From positions 62,001 through 126,000 of the forward strand of contig NZ_BMFS01000004.1 in the NCBI RefSeq assembly GCF_014639075.1: a stretch of DNA of 64,000 bases. Direction: 5' to 3'. Below are positions 45,114-53,263 of this stretch, in pieces. The notes under the pieces were generated by a model. That model did not search any database and was not told the origin of the DNA. It saw only the letters and a list, made by a program, of their open reading frames with translations. Numbering within the stretch: the first letter of the stretch is position 1; each line of letters opens with the position of its first letter. Origin of the DNA: Glycocaulis albus (lineage in GTDB: Bacteria > Pseudomonadota > Alphaproteobacteria > Caulobacterales > Maricaulaceae). Made by a program: the position numbers and the translations under genes.

Positions 45114-46232
45114 CTAGATACTCTTCAGCCAGTCGGGCTTCACATATGTGTGGCCGAGATCGCGGGCGACCGGCTCGTAGGTGACATGGCCTTCGGCGAC
45201 GTTAAGGCCGCGGGCCAGATGTGGATCGTCATTCATCGCCTTTTTCGCGCCCTTGTTGGCGATAGCCAGCGTAAAGGGCAGGGTGGCGTTGGTGAGCGCG
45301 ATGGTCGAGGTGCGTGCCACGGCGCCCGGCATGTTGGCCACGCAGTAATGGACCACGCCGTCGACGATGAAGGTCGGGCTCTGGTGGGTGGTGGGCTTGG
45401 ACGTTTCAAAGCAGCCGCCCTGATCGATGGCGATATCGACCAGTACCGCGCCATCCTTCATCTTCTTCAGCATGTCGCGGGTGACGAGCTTGGGCGCCGC
45501 CGCACCCGGGATCAGCACCGCGCCGATTACCAGATCTGCGCCGATAATGGCTTCCTCAACGGCAGCCGCCGTGGAGAAGGCCGTTTTCGCTCGGCCCTGG
45601 AACTGCGTGTCGAGTTCCGCGAGGCGTTTGATGGAGCGGTCGAAGATCGTCACGTCCGCACGCATGCCGACGGCCATCTCGGCCGCATGCGTGCCCGAGA
45701 CGCCGCCGCCGAGTATGACCACCTTGGCTGGCTGCACGCCCGGCACGCCGCCCAGCAGCATGCCGCGCCCGCCATGGGATTTTTCCAGCGCCGTCGCGCC
45801 AACCTGGATCGACATGCGGCCGGCCACTTCCGACATCGGCTTCAGGAGCGGCAGGCGGCCCTCATTGTCCGTCACAGTCTCATAGGCGATGGCGATACAG
45901 CCTGAGTCCATCAGGCCCTTGGTCTGATCAGGGTCGGGCGCGAGATGAAGATAGGTGAAGAGGGTGTGCTCCGGCGTCAGGCGCGCATACTCGATCGGCT
46001 GCGGCTCCTTCACCTTCACGATCAGCTCGCCCGTCTTGAACACAGCCTCCGCGTCGGGAAGGATTTTGGCGCCCACAGCCTCGTAGGCGCTGTCGGCAAA
46101 GCCCACGCCATCACCGGCTTTGGTTTCCACAAACACCTCATGGCCCGCCTGCACCAGCTCGGCCGCACCCGCAGGCGTCAGGCCGACGCGGTATTCATGG
46201 ACCTTGATCTCTCTGGGTACGCCAACACGCAT
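45114..46232 (-). CDS. ald: Alanine dehydrogenase
   Basis: 372-aa NAD-dependent enzyme that deaminates L-alanine to pyruvate and ammonia. The N-terminal block [18 protein letters not shown], catalytic-site FTYLHLAPD, and the Rossmann motif [16 protein letters not shown] are typical. The start at 46232 is chosen because GGGAGAG lies 6 bases upstream; an in-frame ATG 30 bases earlier lacks this. Divergent from an Lrp-type regulator, the usual partner that induces ald on alanine. Confidence 0.95.
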   Translation of the reverse strand: MRVGVPREIKVHEYRVGLTPAGAAELVQAGHEVFVETKAGDGVGFADSAYEAVGAKILPDAEAVFKTGELIVKVKEPQPIEYARLTPEHTLFTYLHLAPDPDQTKGLMDSGCIAIAYETVTDNEGRLPLLKPMSEVAGRMSIQVGATALEKSHGGRGMLLGGVPGVQPAKVVILGGGVSGTHAAEMAVGMRADVTIFDRSIKRLAELDTQFQGRAKTAFSTAAAVEEAIIGADLVIGAVLIPGAAAPKLVTRDMLKKMKDGAVLVDIAIDQGGCFETSKPTTHQSPTFIVDGVVHYCVANMPGAVARTSTIALTNATLPFTLAIANKGAKKAMNDDPHLARGLNVAEGHVTYEPVARDLGHTYVKPDWLKSI

Positions 46233-46330
46233 GGGGTCTCTCCCTGACTGGTTTGCCGCCAATTCTGGCGGAGCATGCTTGCGGTGAAACTACATTATGC
46301 GGCGGGTGTCAGCAATTAGACCGCAAAAAA

Positions 46331-46345
46331 CGCAAGAATCTTGCG
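46331..46345. promoter_or_regulatory. Palindrome between ald and its Lrp-type regulator
   Basis: CGCAAGA-A-TCTTGCG, two perfect 7-base arms, lies in the 196-base divergent spacer 99 bases from ald and 84 from the regulator. A plausible Lrp/AsnC operator; AT-rich for this genome. Confidence 0.45.
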
Positions 46346-46428
46346 CAATATGCTCTCCTTCTATGCTATCCTGCTGATTGAAGGGCGGCGCTGCTGCCCG
46401 CCATGGCAAACTCTTCGAAGGAGTCCGC

Positions 46429-46935
46429 ATGCGCCTTGATGCGATGGATGTGAGCCTTCTGACCCTTTTGCAGCGCGAGGGAAGGCTGACCAATGCGGAG
46501 CTGGCCGAGCGGGCCGGCCTGTCAGCCTCGGCCTGTCACCGGCGCGTGCGCGCGCTGGAACAGGCCGGCGTGATCGACGGCTATGTGGCCCTGCTCAATG
46601 CCGAGGCGGTAGGCCGGGGTCTGACGGTGCTGGTGCTGGTGACGCTGGAGAATCAGCGCCGCGAGACCATGCAGGCCTTCGAGACCGCTGTTGAGCAGGT
46701 GGAGGAGGTGATGGACTGCTACCTCACGACCGGCGCGGAGGATTATCTCTTGCGCCTGATGGTGCGCGATGCCCGCGATTATGAGCGCGTCCACCGCGAG
46801 CGCCTGTCTGGCCTGCCGGGCGTTGCCCGGCTGGTTTCCAACATCGCGATGCGCAAGGTGTTCACCCGCACCGCCATGCCGTTGTCTGCCGGTCAGGCTG
46901 GCTCTGCCACGCGGAAGGCCGGATCGGGGGCGTAG
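46429..46935 (+). CDS. Lrp/AsnC-family transcriptional regulator
   Basis: 168-aa regulator. An N-terminal winged helix-turn-helix (LTNAELAERAGLSASACHRRV, residues ~20-40) is followed by an Lrp ligand-binding RAM domain (about 70-145) with the GAEDYLLRLMVRD segment. GAAGGAG 5 bases upstream fixes the ATG at 46429. Divergent from ald, so it probably activates alanine catabolism. The C-terminal ~18 residues are extra and overlap the 3' end of the convergent antiporter by 43 bases. Confidence 0.92.
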   Translation: MRLDAMDVSLLTLLQREGRLTNAELAERAGLSASACHRRVRALEQAGVIDGYVALLNAEAVGRGLTVLVLVTLENQRRETMQAFETAVEQVEEVMDCYLTTGAEDYLLRLMVRDARDYERVHRERLSGLPGVARLVSNIAMRKVFTRTAMPLSAGQAGSATRKAGSGA

Positions 46936-48596
46936 GCCTCGATCACGTCCTGCATCCATTCATGGATGTCGCTTTCGGGAATCTCCGCATAGCGCAGCAG
47001 CGCCAGCGCAAAGTCCAGTCCTTCCGGCTGGCTGCGATTGAGAATGGCATGCATGCCGAGCGCCTCATGGCGCCGGCGGTCAGCCTCGTCGGTCACGGCC
47101 ACGAAACGTTCCAGCTCGGGGAAGTTCTCGCGGATATAGGGCGTGATCTCGGCCGATATCTCGTAGCGCGGCGCGCAGATCGCCAGCGCCCGGGCCTCGG
47201 TCACGTCGATGGCGCGCAATAGCCGCGTATCGGACGGGTCACCGAATGTCACCGCAAAGCCGTCCGCTATCGCGGACAGGAACCGGTCCGGATCGCTTTC
47301 AATGGCGATGACGGGAATGTCGAAACGGGTCAGCGCGGAATAGGCCATGCGGCCCGAGGGCGTCATGGCGAAAATCAGCACCGGGCAATTCATTTCCTCT
47401 GGCGCGCTGACCGGCTTGCGGCTCGCCGTGGCGTCGGCGATGCGCCGCGCGATTCTGAGCCCCAGCGAGGCCCAGGCCGGTGTCAGCGCCAGCGACAGCG
47501 CGCTGGCCGCCACCAGAATGCCGGTCAGCTCCGCGCCCAGCGCTGCGGCTATACCGGGCAGGGCGAGGATGACGAGGCCGAACTCGGAGCCTTGCGCCAG
47601 CGCAAAGCCCAGCTGCGCGCCGCCCGCCAGGCTCCATCTGTTGATGATGGCCGCCGCCCAGGTGAGCGCTGTTTTCAGCACGAACAGAACGGCAAGGGCG
47701 GCAAGGATCCAGTGGGCCTGCTCCACCATCATCCGCCAGTCCAGCGCCATGCCGACCGTGATGAAGAAAAAACCCAGGAGAAGCGCGCCAAACGGCTTGG
47801 CCTCGGTGCGGATCACCGTCTTGAACGGCGTGTCCGCGATAATCATGCCGGCCAGAAACGCGCCCAGCGTGAGGGACAGCTCCAGCGCGCCGGTCGCCGC
47901 AGCGGTCGCCAGCACGAGGAACAGGGCGGCGGCGGTGAAAATCTCGTCATTCCGTGTCTTGGACAGCAGGCGGAAGAGCGGACCGATCACGAAGCGCCCC
48001 GCCAGCAGGGCGGCGCCAACCGCCAGCAGCGCTTTCAGCGCCGACATGCCCAGAATGGCGCCCAGATCCCCGCCGCCGCCCTCAGACAGCGCTACCGCGA
48101 TGACCAGAAGGAAGATGCCGGCAATGTCCTGAAACACCAGCACAGCCGTCGCAGACCGTCCCAGCGGGCAGGTGGCGATGCCGCGCTCGGCCAGTGTCTG
48201 CGTCACCACGGCCGTTGCCGAAATGCCTGCCGCCGCGCCGATCAGCAGGGCCAGCAGCCAGTCCATGCCGGCCAGCCATCCGGCAAGGCCGAACCCGGCC
48301 GTGCACAATATCATCTGGACGGGCGCAAGGCCGATCAGGTCGCGCTTGCTCTCGCGCACGGTTTTCAGCGAGAAGCCCAGCCCGATATCAAACAGCAGGA
48401 AGACGACGCCCAGCTGCGCGAGGAGACGCGTCGTGCCGTTTTCCTCGATCACGCCCAGTCCGAACGGGCCGATCAGCAATCCGGCCGCGATGAAGGTGAC
48501 GATGGGTGAGGTTTTCAGCAAGCGCGCCAGCATGATGGCGGCAATGCCGACGCCCAGCAGCTTAACAGCTGGCAGGATGGCTTCGACTTCACTCAT
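46893..48596 (-). CDS. KefB/CPA2-type cation:proton antiporter with RCK-like domain
   Basis: 567-aa inner-membrane transporter. Residues ~1-385 hold about 12 TM helices with the CPA2 core (GAAAGISATAVVTQTL, VFQDIAGIFLL, GAFLAGMIIADT). Residues ~410-540 resemble a TrkA-N/RCK domain, but the nucleotide-binding loop reads AMTPSGRMAYS, not GFGRVGQ, so two of three glycines are lost. The ATG at 48596 is preferred; longer forms would overlap queF. Family members exchange K+ or Na+ for protons and are gated by glutathione or NAD(H). Confidence 0.9.
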   Translation of the reverse strand: MSEVEAILPAVKLLGVGIAAIMLARLLKTSPIVTFIAAGLLIGPFGLGVIEENGTTRLLAQLGVVFLLFDIGLGFSLKTVRESKRDLIGLAPVQMILCTAGFGLAGWLAGMDWLLALLIGAAAGISATAVVTQTLAERGIATCPLGRSATAVLVFQDIAGIFLLVIAVALSEGGGGDLGAILGMSALKALLAVGAALLAGRFVIGPLFRLLSKTRNDEIFTAAALFLVLATAAATGALELSLTLGAFLAGMIIADTPFKTVIRTEAKPFGALLLGFFFITVGMALDWRMMVEQAHWILAALAVLFVLKTALTWAAAIINRWSLAGGAQLGFALAQGSEFGLVILALPGIAAALGAELTGILVAASALSLALTPAWASLGLRIARRIADATASRKPVSAPEEMNCPVLIFAMTPSGRMAYSALTRFDIPVIAIESDPDRFLSAIADGFAVTFGDPSDTRLLRAIDVTEARALAICAPRYEISAEITPYIRENFPELERFVAVTDEADRRRHEALGMHAILNRSQPEGLDFALALLRYAEIPESDIHEWMQDVIEAYAPDPAFRVAEPA

Positions 48597-48717
48597 GCTG
48601 TCCCGCCTTTGTCCCTGATGATGCCGCGCTGCACCACGATAGGCGTGAGAAGCCTCACTGCAAAGCCAAAGAGCTTTTCTCTCGCCCTTGCGCGGCGCGC
48701 GCGCTACATCCCCGGCC

Positions 48718-49182
48718 ATGACCGATGAACGCTATACAAAACTCGAGCAGCTCGGCGCCCAGACCGGCGCGCCGGAGAGCCCTGAAACTGCCCAGCTGGA
48801 GCGGGTGTCCAACCCTGCGCAAGGCAATGATTATCTGATCCGCTTCACCTGCCCGGAGTTTACCTCTATCTGCCCGGTAACCGGCCAGCCCGATTTCGCG
48901 CACCTGGTGATCGACTACGTGCCGGACGAATGGATCGTTGAATCAAAATCGCTGAAACTCTTCCTGACGAGTTTCCGCAATCATGGCGCTTTCCACGAGG
49001 CGTGCACGATGATGATCGGGCAGAGGCTGGTGGACGAGATTGCGCCCAAATGGCTGCGCATTGGCGGCTACTGGTATCCGCGCGGCGGCATCCCGATTGA
49101 TGTGTTTGGCCAGTGGGGCCAATGCCCGCAAGGCGTCTGGGTACCAGATCAGGGCGTGGCGCCTTACCGGGGCCGCGGCTAG
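48718..49182 (+). CDS. queF: NADPH-dependent 7-cyano-7-deazaguanine reductase QueF
   Basis: 154-aa unimodular QueF that reduces preQ0 to preQ1 in queuosine tRNA modification. The catalytic Cys is in [14 protein letters not shown] and the QueF motif is [15 protein letters not shown]; the C-terminal block is RGGIPIDVF. No preQ1 riboswitch fold was recognised in the 120-base divergent spacer. Directly upstream of the curlin-like locus but unrelated in function. Confidence 0.95.
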   Translation: MTDERYTKLEQLGAQTGAPESPETAQLERVSNPAQGNDYLIRFTCPEFTSICPVTGQPDFAHLVIDYVPDEWIVESKSLKLFLTSFRNHGAFHEACTMMIGQRLVDEIAPKWLRIGGYWYPRGGIPIDVFGQWGQCPQGVWVPDQGVAPYRGRG

Positions 49183-49203
49183 CGGTATTCATGTAGATAA
49201 ACC

Positions 49204-49222
49204 GGCCATTTATCTGGCGTTT
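49204..49222. repeat. 19-base dispersed element, second copy
   Basis: GGCCATTTATCTGGCGTTT differs by one base from 42569-42587; both lie 2-22 bases after a stop codon (oxidoreductase and queF). Confidence 0.6.
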
Positions 49223-49229
49223 ATGACGA

Positions 49230-49269
49230 TGAGCGGAGTTTGAACGCGCCGCTCGGACGGCGTTCAGCC
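49230..49269 (+). promoter_or_regulatory. 40-base leader element, copy 1, upstream of the first curlin gene
   Basis: Matches 50551-50590 at 38 of 40 bases. It contains the inverted repeat TGAACGC-N12-GCGTTCA and ends 69 bases before the curlin ATG. A four-codon mini frame (ATG AGC GGA GTT TGA) begins at 49229 in both copies. Conservation between the two otherwise different spacers points to a shared regulatory site or mRNA structure. Confidence 0.6.
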
Positions 49270-49338
49270 TGGCTTCTCTAAACCTCTCATCACTGACGGC
49301 GCACTGAAGCGCCCAGCGACGAGATTTGGAGAAAGCAG

Positions 49339-49851
49339 ATGAAACTTCGCAACGCACTCGCCCTCGGCCTCAGCATCGTTGTCCTGGCCGGCACGGCCAG
49401 CGCCGCAGAGGCCCAGCAGCGTAACCGGGTCAATGTCAGCCAGAGCGGCTACGGTAACGAGCTGGCCGCGCGCCAGAACGGTCATCGCAACGCCCTCGCC
49501 ATCCAGCAGCGCGGTGGCTACCACTATGTCCAGACCATTCAGGCCGGTTCGCGCAATGGCGTGACCGTGGGTCAGGGCGGGTATGCCAATGGCGCGCTGG
49601 TTGACCAGCTTGGCCGCAACAACACCGCCGTTGTCGGCCAGGAAGGTTCCTATAATGGTGCCACGGCCATCCAGACGGGACGCAACAACACGGTTGGCGT
49701 CGCCCAGATCGGTTCGGGCCATAGTGCGCGGACCAACCAATCCGGCTCGAATAACGCGCTTGGCGTGATCCAGGTCGGCAGTGGCCAGAGCGCCAATGTG
49801 CGCCAGTCAGGCAGCGGTAATGTCTCGCTGGTGATCCAGGGCAGCCATTAA
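49339..49851 (+). CDS. Curlin-repeat amyloid subunit (CsgA/CsgB-like), copy 1
   Basis: 170-aa predicted secreted amyloid fibre subunit. A signal peptide (to about ASAAEA, residue 25) is followed by about a dozen 11-residue half-repeats of the curlin form x5-Q-x-G-x-x-N, such as RVNVSQSGYGN, ELAARQNGHRN, TAVVGQEGSYN, GATAIQTGRNN and ANVRQSGSGN. Gln, Gly and Asn spacing is that of CsgA. Curlins nucleate and polymerise outside the cell after export by CsgG; no csgG, csgE or csgF is in this window. GGAGA precedes the ATG. Paired with a CsgH-like gene 77 bases downstream. Confidence 0.88.
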   Translation: MKLRNALALGLSIVVLAGTASAAEAQQRNRVNVSQSGYGNELAARQNGHRNALAIQQRGGYHYVQTIQAGSRNGVTVGQGGYANGALVDQLGRNNTAVVGQEGSYNGATAIQTGRNNTVGVAQIGSGHSARTNQSGSNNALGVIQVGSGQSANVRQSGSGNVSLVIQGSH

Positions 49852-49928
49852 TTGCCAGCAGGCCGGCGGCGCGCCCTGTCCGGTGCGCCGCCGCCAGTGC
49901 CTCAGATCCAGAGGTTCAGGAGGATATC

Positions 49929-50423
49929 ATGCCCTATTTAAACACCATGATTGCTGTCCCGGCGATAGCCGCGGCCGTCTGCTTTGCCGGCCTTCCGTCA
50001 GCCAGCGCGCAGCTGTCCAGCACGCGCTCCGCAGGCGATCTGTGCTGGATTGATCTGGCCCGTGGCCGGGGTCACAGCCTGCTTAATGTCTATACGGCGC
50101 CTGGTCTTTCAGGCAGTTACGAGATGACAGTGCGCCAGGCCGGTGCTGGCAATGATGCCATCATCGACCAGTCAGGCACGTTCCAGCCTGCCCGGGGTAC
50201 ACCTGCCAATATCAGCCGGGTGGTGCTGGCCAATCCCACGCGGGGACGAAGCGCGCCCGGTATCGTGGCCGTCGCCGGTGGATTTCAGCAGGGCACCACC
50301 TCACGCCAGTCCAGCTACGGGCCCGTATCGCTGCCTGCTACTGCCTACAGCTATAACGCCTATTTGCGGGTGTTCGACCAACGCGGGCGGCTCGTCTGCC
50401 AGGCCAGCAGCTCGTGGCTGTAA
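49929..50423 (+). CDS. CsgH-like curli chaperone, copy 1
   Basis: 164-aa exported protein; signal peptide to about ASAQ (residue 28). The body matches the CsgH type, a small periplasmic beta-sandwich that blocks premature curlin polymerisation: LCWIDLARG, then APGLSGSYEMTVRQ and DQSGTFQP, ending with LRVFDQRGRLVCQ. The Cys near each end (LCW and LVC) may form a disulfide. The stretch VRQAGAGNDAIIDQSG itself has curlin-like Q-x-G-x-x-N spacing. AGGAGG precedes the ATG. Confidence 0.78.
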   Translation: MPYLNTMIAVPAIAAAVCFAGLPSASAQLSSTRSAGDLCWIDLARGRGHSLLNVYTAPGLSGSYEMTVRQAGAGNDAIIDQSGTFQPARGTPANISRVVLANPTRGRSAPGIVAVAGGFQQGTTSRQSSYGPVSLPATAYSYNAYLRVFDQRGRLVCQASSSWL

Positions 50424-50550
50424 GGCCGCGTACCGGCGGGCCAGTTTGCTGAATGTCTTTCCCACGCGACAGCGCGCTGCTCTTGGCAGTGCGCTGTTTC
50501 TGCGTTTGCAGAACCAGCCCCGGCAGCTGTTCACCTTCAGTTTTGGCACA

Positions 50551-50590
50551 TGAGCGGAGTTTGAACGCGCCGCTCGGGGGGCGTTCAGCC
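50551..50590 (+). promoter_or_regulatory. 40-base leader element, copy 2, upstream of the second curlin gene
   Basis: 38/40 identical to 49230-49269, including TGAACGC-N12-GCGTTCA, and placed 78 bases before the second curlin ATG. The rest of this 245-base spacer (50424-50668) shows no gene. Confidence 0.6.
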
Positions 50591-50668
50591 AGCCCCCGCT
50601 AGAACAGATGCAATGGCTAGCGCCTTCGGGAGCTTCGCCAGCACCTGAAGATGTAAACGGAGACCGCC

Positions 50669-51190
50669 ATGACCCTTCGCAGCACACTAGCCACCGGCCT
50701 TGCAGCCGCCGTGCTTGCAGGAACCGCTGGTGCCGCAGAGGCCCAGCAGCGCAACCGGGTAGATATCCGTCAGGCCGGGCAGTCCCACGAGCTGTCTGCC
50801 CGCCAGCAGGGCTACCAGAACCGGCTGTCGATCAGCCAGCGGGGGCGTCACCAGTTCGTCCAGACCATCCAGGACGGGCTGCGCAACGGTGCCGAGGTGC
50901 GCCAGTCAGGCAGCGCCAACGGTGCTTTCGTGGACCAGCTCGGGCGCTTCAGCGAGGTGCTGATCCGCCAGCAGGGTTACAATAATTCCGCCAGCGCGGT
51001 GCAGACAGGAACCGGCAACACGGTTGGCGTCTACCAGTTCGGCAACAACCATTCGGCCGTCACTACCCAGACTGGCAACCACAACACGCTGGGCGTCATC
51101 CAGTTTGGCAATGGCGCCCACACGGCCGTTCAGCAGACGGGCGATAATCGCAACACGCTCGTTATCCAGGGAAGCTGGGTCATCAAGTGA
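50669..51190 (+). CDS. Curlin-repeat amyloid subunit, copy 2
   Basis: 173-aa paralogue of the first curlin: same signal peptide design and the same mature start QQRNRV, but clearly diverged. Repeats include ELSARQQGYQN, RLSISQRGRHQ, GAEVRQSGSAN, SASAVQTGTGN, TVGVYQFGNNH and TLGVIQFGNG. More aromatic residues follow the Gln (YQFG, IQFG) than in copy 1, so the two may have nucleator and major-subunit roles like CsgB and CsgA (inference). Followed 31 bases later by a CsgH-like gene. Confidence 0.88.
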   Translation: MTLRSTLATGLAAAVLAGTAGAAEAQQRNRVDIRQAGQSHELSARQQGYQNRLSISQRGRHQFVQTIQDGLRNGAEVRQSGSANGAFVDQLGRFSEVLIRQQGYNNSASAVQTGTGNTVGVYQFGNNHSAVTTQTGNHNTLGVIQFGNGAHTAVQQTGDNRNTLVIQGSWVIK

Positions 51191-51221
51191 ACTGGTGGCC
51201 CCAATTGAAAGGAGCAGGCAA

Positions 51222-51713
51222 ATGAAACGTTTGACCGGATTGATCGGCCTTCAGGCCGTACTGGCTGCCAGCGCGTGCGCGCAGCCGCCAGATGCCACGG
51301 GCGGGTATGACTACAATGGAGCCGGCGCAACGCTCGCCACATGCTGGGTCGAGTTCAGCGACGGTCCGGCGGGGCAGGTTCTGCTTGAGGCCTACGCCGC
51401 GCCCGGCCTTGCCGGCAGCTATGAGCTGGATATCCGCCAGGTGTCAGCGAGCGGCGATGCCAGCATCAGCCAGTCCGGCCCGTTCAGCGTCGGCGGAGAC
51501 ATGCCCGAGCGGATCCACCAGATCACGCTCGGCGGCAATGCGCCTCGCCGCGGCGCCTCGCTCGGCGAGATGATGGCCTCCATGCGCAGCGCAGAGCCGG
51601 GCACAACGGTGATCTCGTCCGGTGATGGCGGTGCCGGCGCATACGAGGTACGCCTGCGGCTCATGGACAGCACTGGCCGCCAGATATGCGCCATTGACCG
51701 CACCGGTCCGTGA
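51222..51713 (+). CDS. CsgH-like curli chaperone, copy 2
   Basis: 163-aa exported protein (MKRLTGLIGLQAVLAASACA, a signal peptide that might be lipidated at Cys19). It shares with copy 1 the order ATCWVEF, APGLAGSYELDIRQ, SQSGPF, a Gly-rich middle and a C-terminal RLMDSTGRQICAID, giving the same Cys pair. A second hypothesis is a generic periplasmic protein, but the pairing with curlin genes twice in a row favours a chaperone role. AAAGGAG lies about 8 bases before the ATG at 51222. Confidence 0.75.
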   Translation: MKRLTGLIGLQAVLAASACAQPPDATGGYDYNGAGATLATCWVEFSDGPAGQVLLEAYAAPGLAGSYELDIRQVSASGDASISQSGPFSVGGDMPERIHQITLGGNAPRRGASLGEMMASMRSAEPGTTVISSGDGGAGAYEVRLRLMDSTGRQICAIDRTGP

Positions 51714-51726
51714 GGCTGGCCGACGT

Positions 51727-51764
51727 CTGGACCGGCAGGGCGCTGTTACGCCCTGCCGGTCCAG
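51727..51764. terminator. Strong bidirectional terminator overlapping the nitroreductase 3' end
   Basis: Perfect 16-base inverted repeat CTGGACCGGCAGGGCG / CGCCCTGCCGGTCCAG with a 6-base loop. It lies between the convergent CsgH-like and nitroreductase genes; the nitroreductase stop codon (51746-51748) is in the loop and its last codons form one arm. Confidence 0.8.
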
Positions 51765-52378
51765 CGCGTCACGTCCGGTGTCTTGCGCGTGCGCTCAGTG
51801 GCCGGGACGGCCTGTGTGCCGACATAGATGAAACCGGCAACGCGCTCATTGGCGGCAAGGCCGATGGCGCGCTGCACGCGGGCGTCGAACGCATACCATT
51901 CGGTCAGCCATTGCGCGCCGAACCCCATCGCATCGGCGGCGAGCAGCAGGTTCTGACATACCGCGCCGGCAGACATTATCTGCTCCCATTCGGGGATTTT
52001 GTGCGGGACTGTCACGCGCGAAACGACGCCGATAATGACTGGTGCGCGCTCGAAACGGCGGCGCTCCAGCGCGAAGCGTTCCTCGCCGGCATCGGGCATG
52101 TCGGCGCGCGCGAACTTTTCCAGCATTTCTCCGAAGCGCGCGCGCGCCTCACCCTCGAACACGATGAAACGCCAAGGGAAGAGCTTGCCGTGATCGGGCA
52201 CGCGCGCGCCGATCTTCAGCAGCGCATCAAGCTGTTCTGCCGACGGTCCCGGCCCGCCCATGTCGATGGCGCGGGTCGAGCGTCTTTTCGCCATCCGGTT
52301 GAGCATGTCCTGTGAGGCCTTGGGCACGGTCAGGACATCGTTTTCACCGGGAAAGGCGGGCGCGGAAAAATGGGTCAT
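51746..52378 (-). CDS. Nitroreductase-family flavoprotein
   Basis: 210-aa FMN enzyme. The N-terminal MAKRRSTRAID and KIGARVPDHGKLFPWRF blocks bind FMN phosphate, GAVCQNLLLAADAMGFGAQWLT and the C-terminal VAGFIYVGT fit the YdjA-like small nitroreductases. It reduces nitroaromatics or quinones with NAD(P)H; natural substrate unknown. Divergent from the TetR gene, so it might share its regulation (inference). Confidence 0.9.
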   Translation of the reverse strand: MTHFSAPAFPGENDVLTVPKASQDMLNRMAKRRSTRAIDMGGPGPSAEQLDALLKIGARVPDHGKLFPWRFIVFEGEARARFGEMLEKFARADMPDAGEERFALERRRFERAPVIIGVVSRVTVPHKIPEWEQIMSAGAVCQNLLLAADAMGFGAQWLTEWYAFDARVQRAIGLAANERVAGFIYVGTQAVPATERTRKTPDVTRWTGRA

Positions 52379-52509
52379 TAAGGGGCAGGTCCGGTTGCTG
52401 GAGGTGCAGGCGGCTTTGACGGATTGGTAAAGCCGGACTTATATCATGGATGTAATGTGACAGATTCAAGCGGCGTTTGAGCTGTCCGATCACATGCAGG
52501 GAAGTGCGA

Positions 52510-53193
52510 ATGGCTGTCGATGCTGAGCTGGACGGCGATCTGAGCCCGGCCGAGCGCCGCAGGCGCAAGGTCCGCGACGCCATCGTCGAGGCGGCGGAGG
52601 CCATCTTCACCGAAGAGGGCGAAGCGGGCATTTCCATGCGCCGCATCGCCGAACGGATCGATTACTCTCCGGCGGCGCTCTACAAGTATTTCGATTCCAA
52701 GGAGGCCCTGTTCGACGAGATCCGCGAGCAGTTCTTCGAGCGTCTATACCGGCGCATGGTTGCCGTGGCGGAAACGGTCACCGATGGTCCCCAGGTGAAC
52801 GAGGAATGCCTGCGGGCCTATGTGGAGACCGGGCTTGAACAGCCCGCCCACTATCGCCTTGCCTTTTCAAGCTGGTTCGAAACCGATTTTGACGACCGGC
52901 AGGACTCCTTCGGCTATGCAGCCTCGGAGCGTCTGGAACTGATGATCCAGAAGGCGATCGCTGATGGCTGGTTCCGCGAATGTGACCCCACTGTTGCCGC
53001 GATGTCTGTCTGGGCCGGTGCGCACGGCCTGACCATGCTCGCGGTCACGATCCCGGACTTTCCCGGCGCCAAGGAAAAGTGTGCCCACCTGACCCTGGAC
53101 GATCTCATCGCCTTTCACGCCGAGGCGACAGGCAGAGGCTTCGCCACACCCAAGCTCAATGCGTGGCTGGACGCCAAAAAATCAAGAAAGTGA
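52510..53193 (+). CDS. TetR-family transcriptional regulator
   Basis: 227-aa regulator. An N-terminal helix-turn-helix (AEAIFTEEGEAGISMRRIAE, then YSPAALYKYFDSKEALFDEI) at about residues 25-70 is followed by a TetR C-terminal ligand domain of the WHG type. Immediately upstream of the RND pump genes and so likely their repressor. A TGAAC-N3-GTTCA palindrome overlaps its own stop codon and would sit in the pump promoter. Confidence 0.92.
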   Translation: MAVDAELDGDLSPAERRRRKVRDAIVEAAEAIFTEEGEAGISMRRIAERIDYSPAALYKYFDSKEALFDEIREQFFERLYRRMVAVAETVTDGPQVNEECLRAYVETGLEQPAHYRLAFSSWFETDFDDRQDSFGYAASERLELMIQKAIADGWFRECDPTVAAMSVWAGAHGLTMLAVTIPDFPGAKEKCAHLTLDDLIAFHAEATGRGFATPKLNAWLDAKKSRK

Positions 53194-53204
53194 ACGCTGT
53201 TCAC
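53190..53204. promoter_or_regulatory. Candidate TetR operator of the RND pump genes
   Basis: GTGAAC-GCT-GTTCAC, a perfect palindrome with 6-base arms, 60 bases upstream of the membrane fusion gene and overlapping the tetR stop. A related site is at 41521-41533. Confidence 0.5.
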
Positions 53205-53263
53205 TTTTCAAACGGCGTTGATTGGCTTATATGTGACCCTGCTCCAGCGCGAGGGATCGCATC

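Noticed and set aside
48597-48717. preQ1 riboswitch before queF
   Set aside because: No preQ1 aptamer features (short hairpin plus A-rich tail) could be seen.
49229-49243. MSGV mini open frame as a real leader peptide gene
   Set aside because: Only four sense codons with no ribosome site; mentioned as a detail of the leader element but not called.
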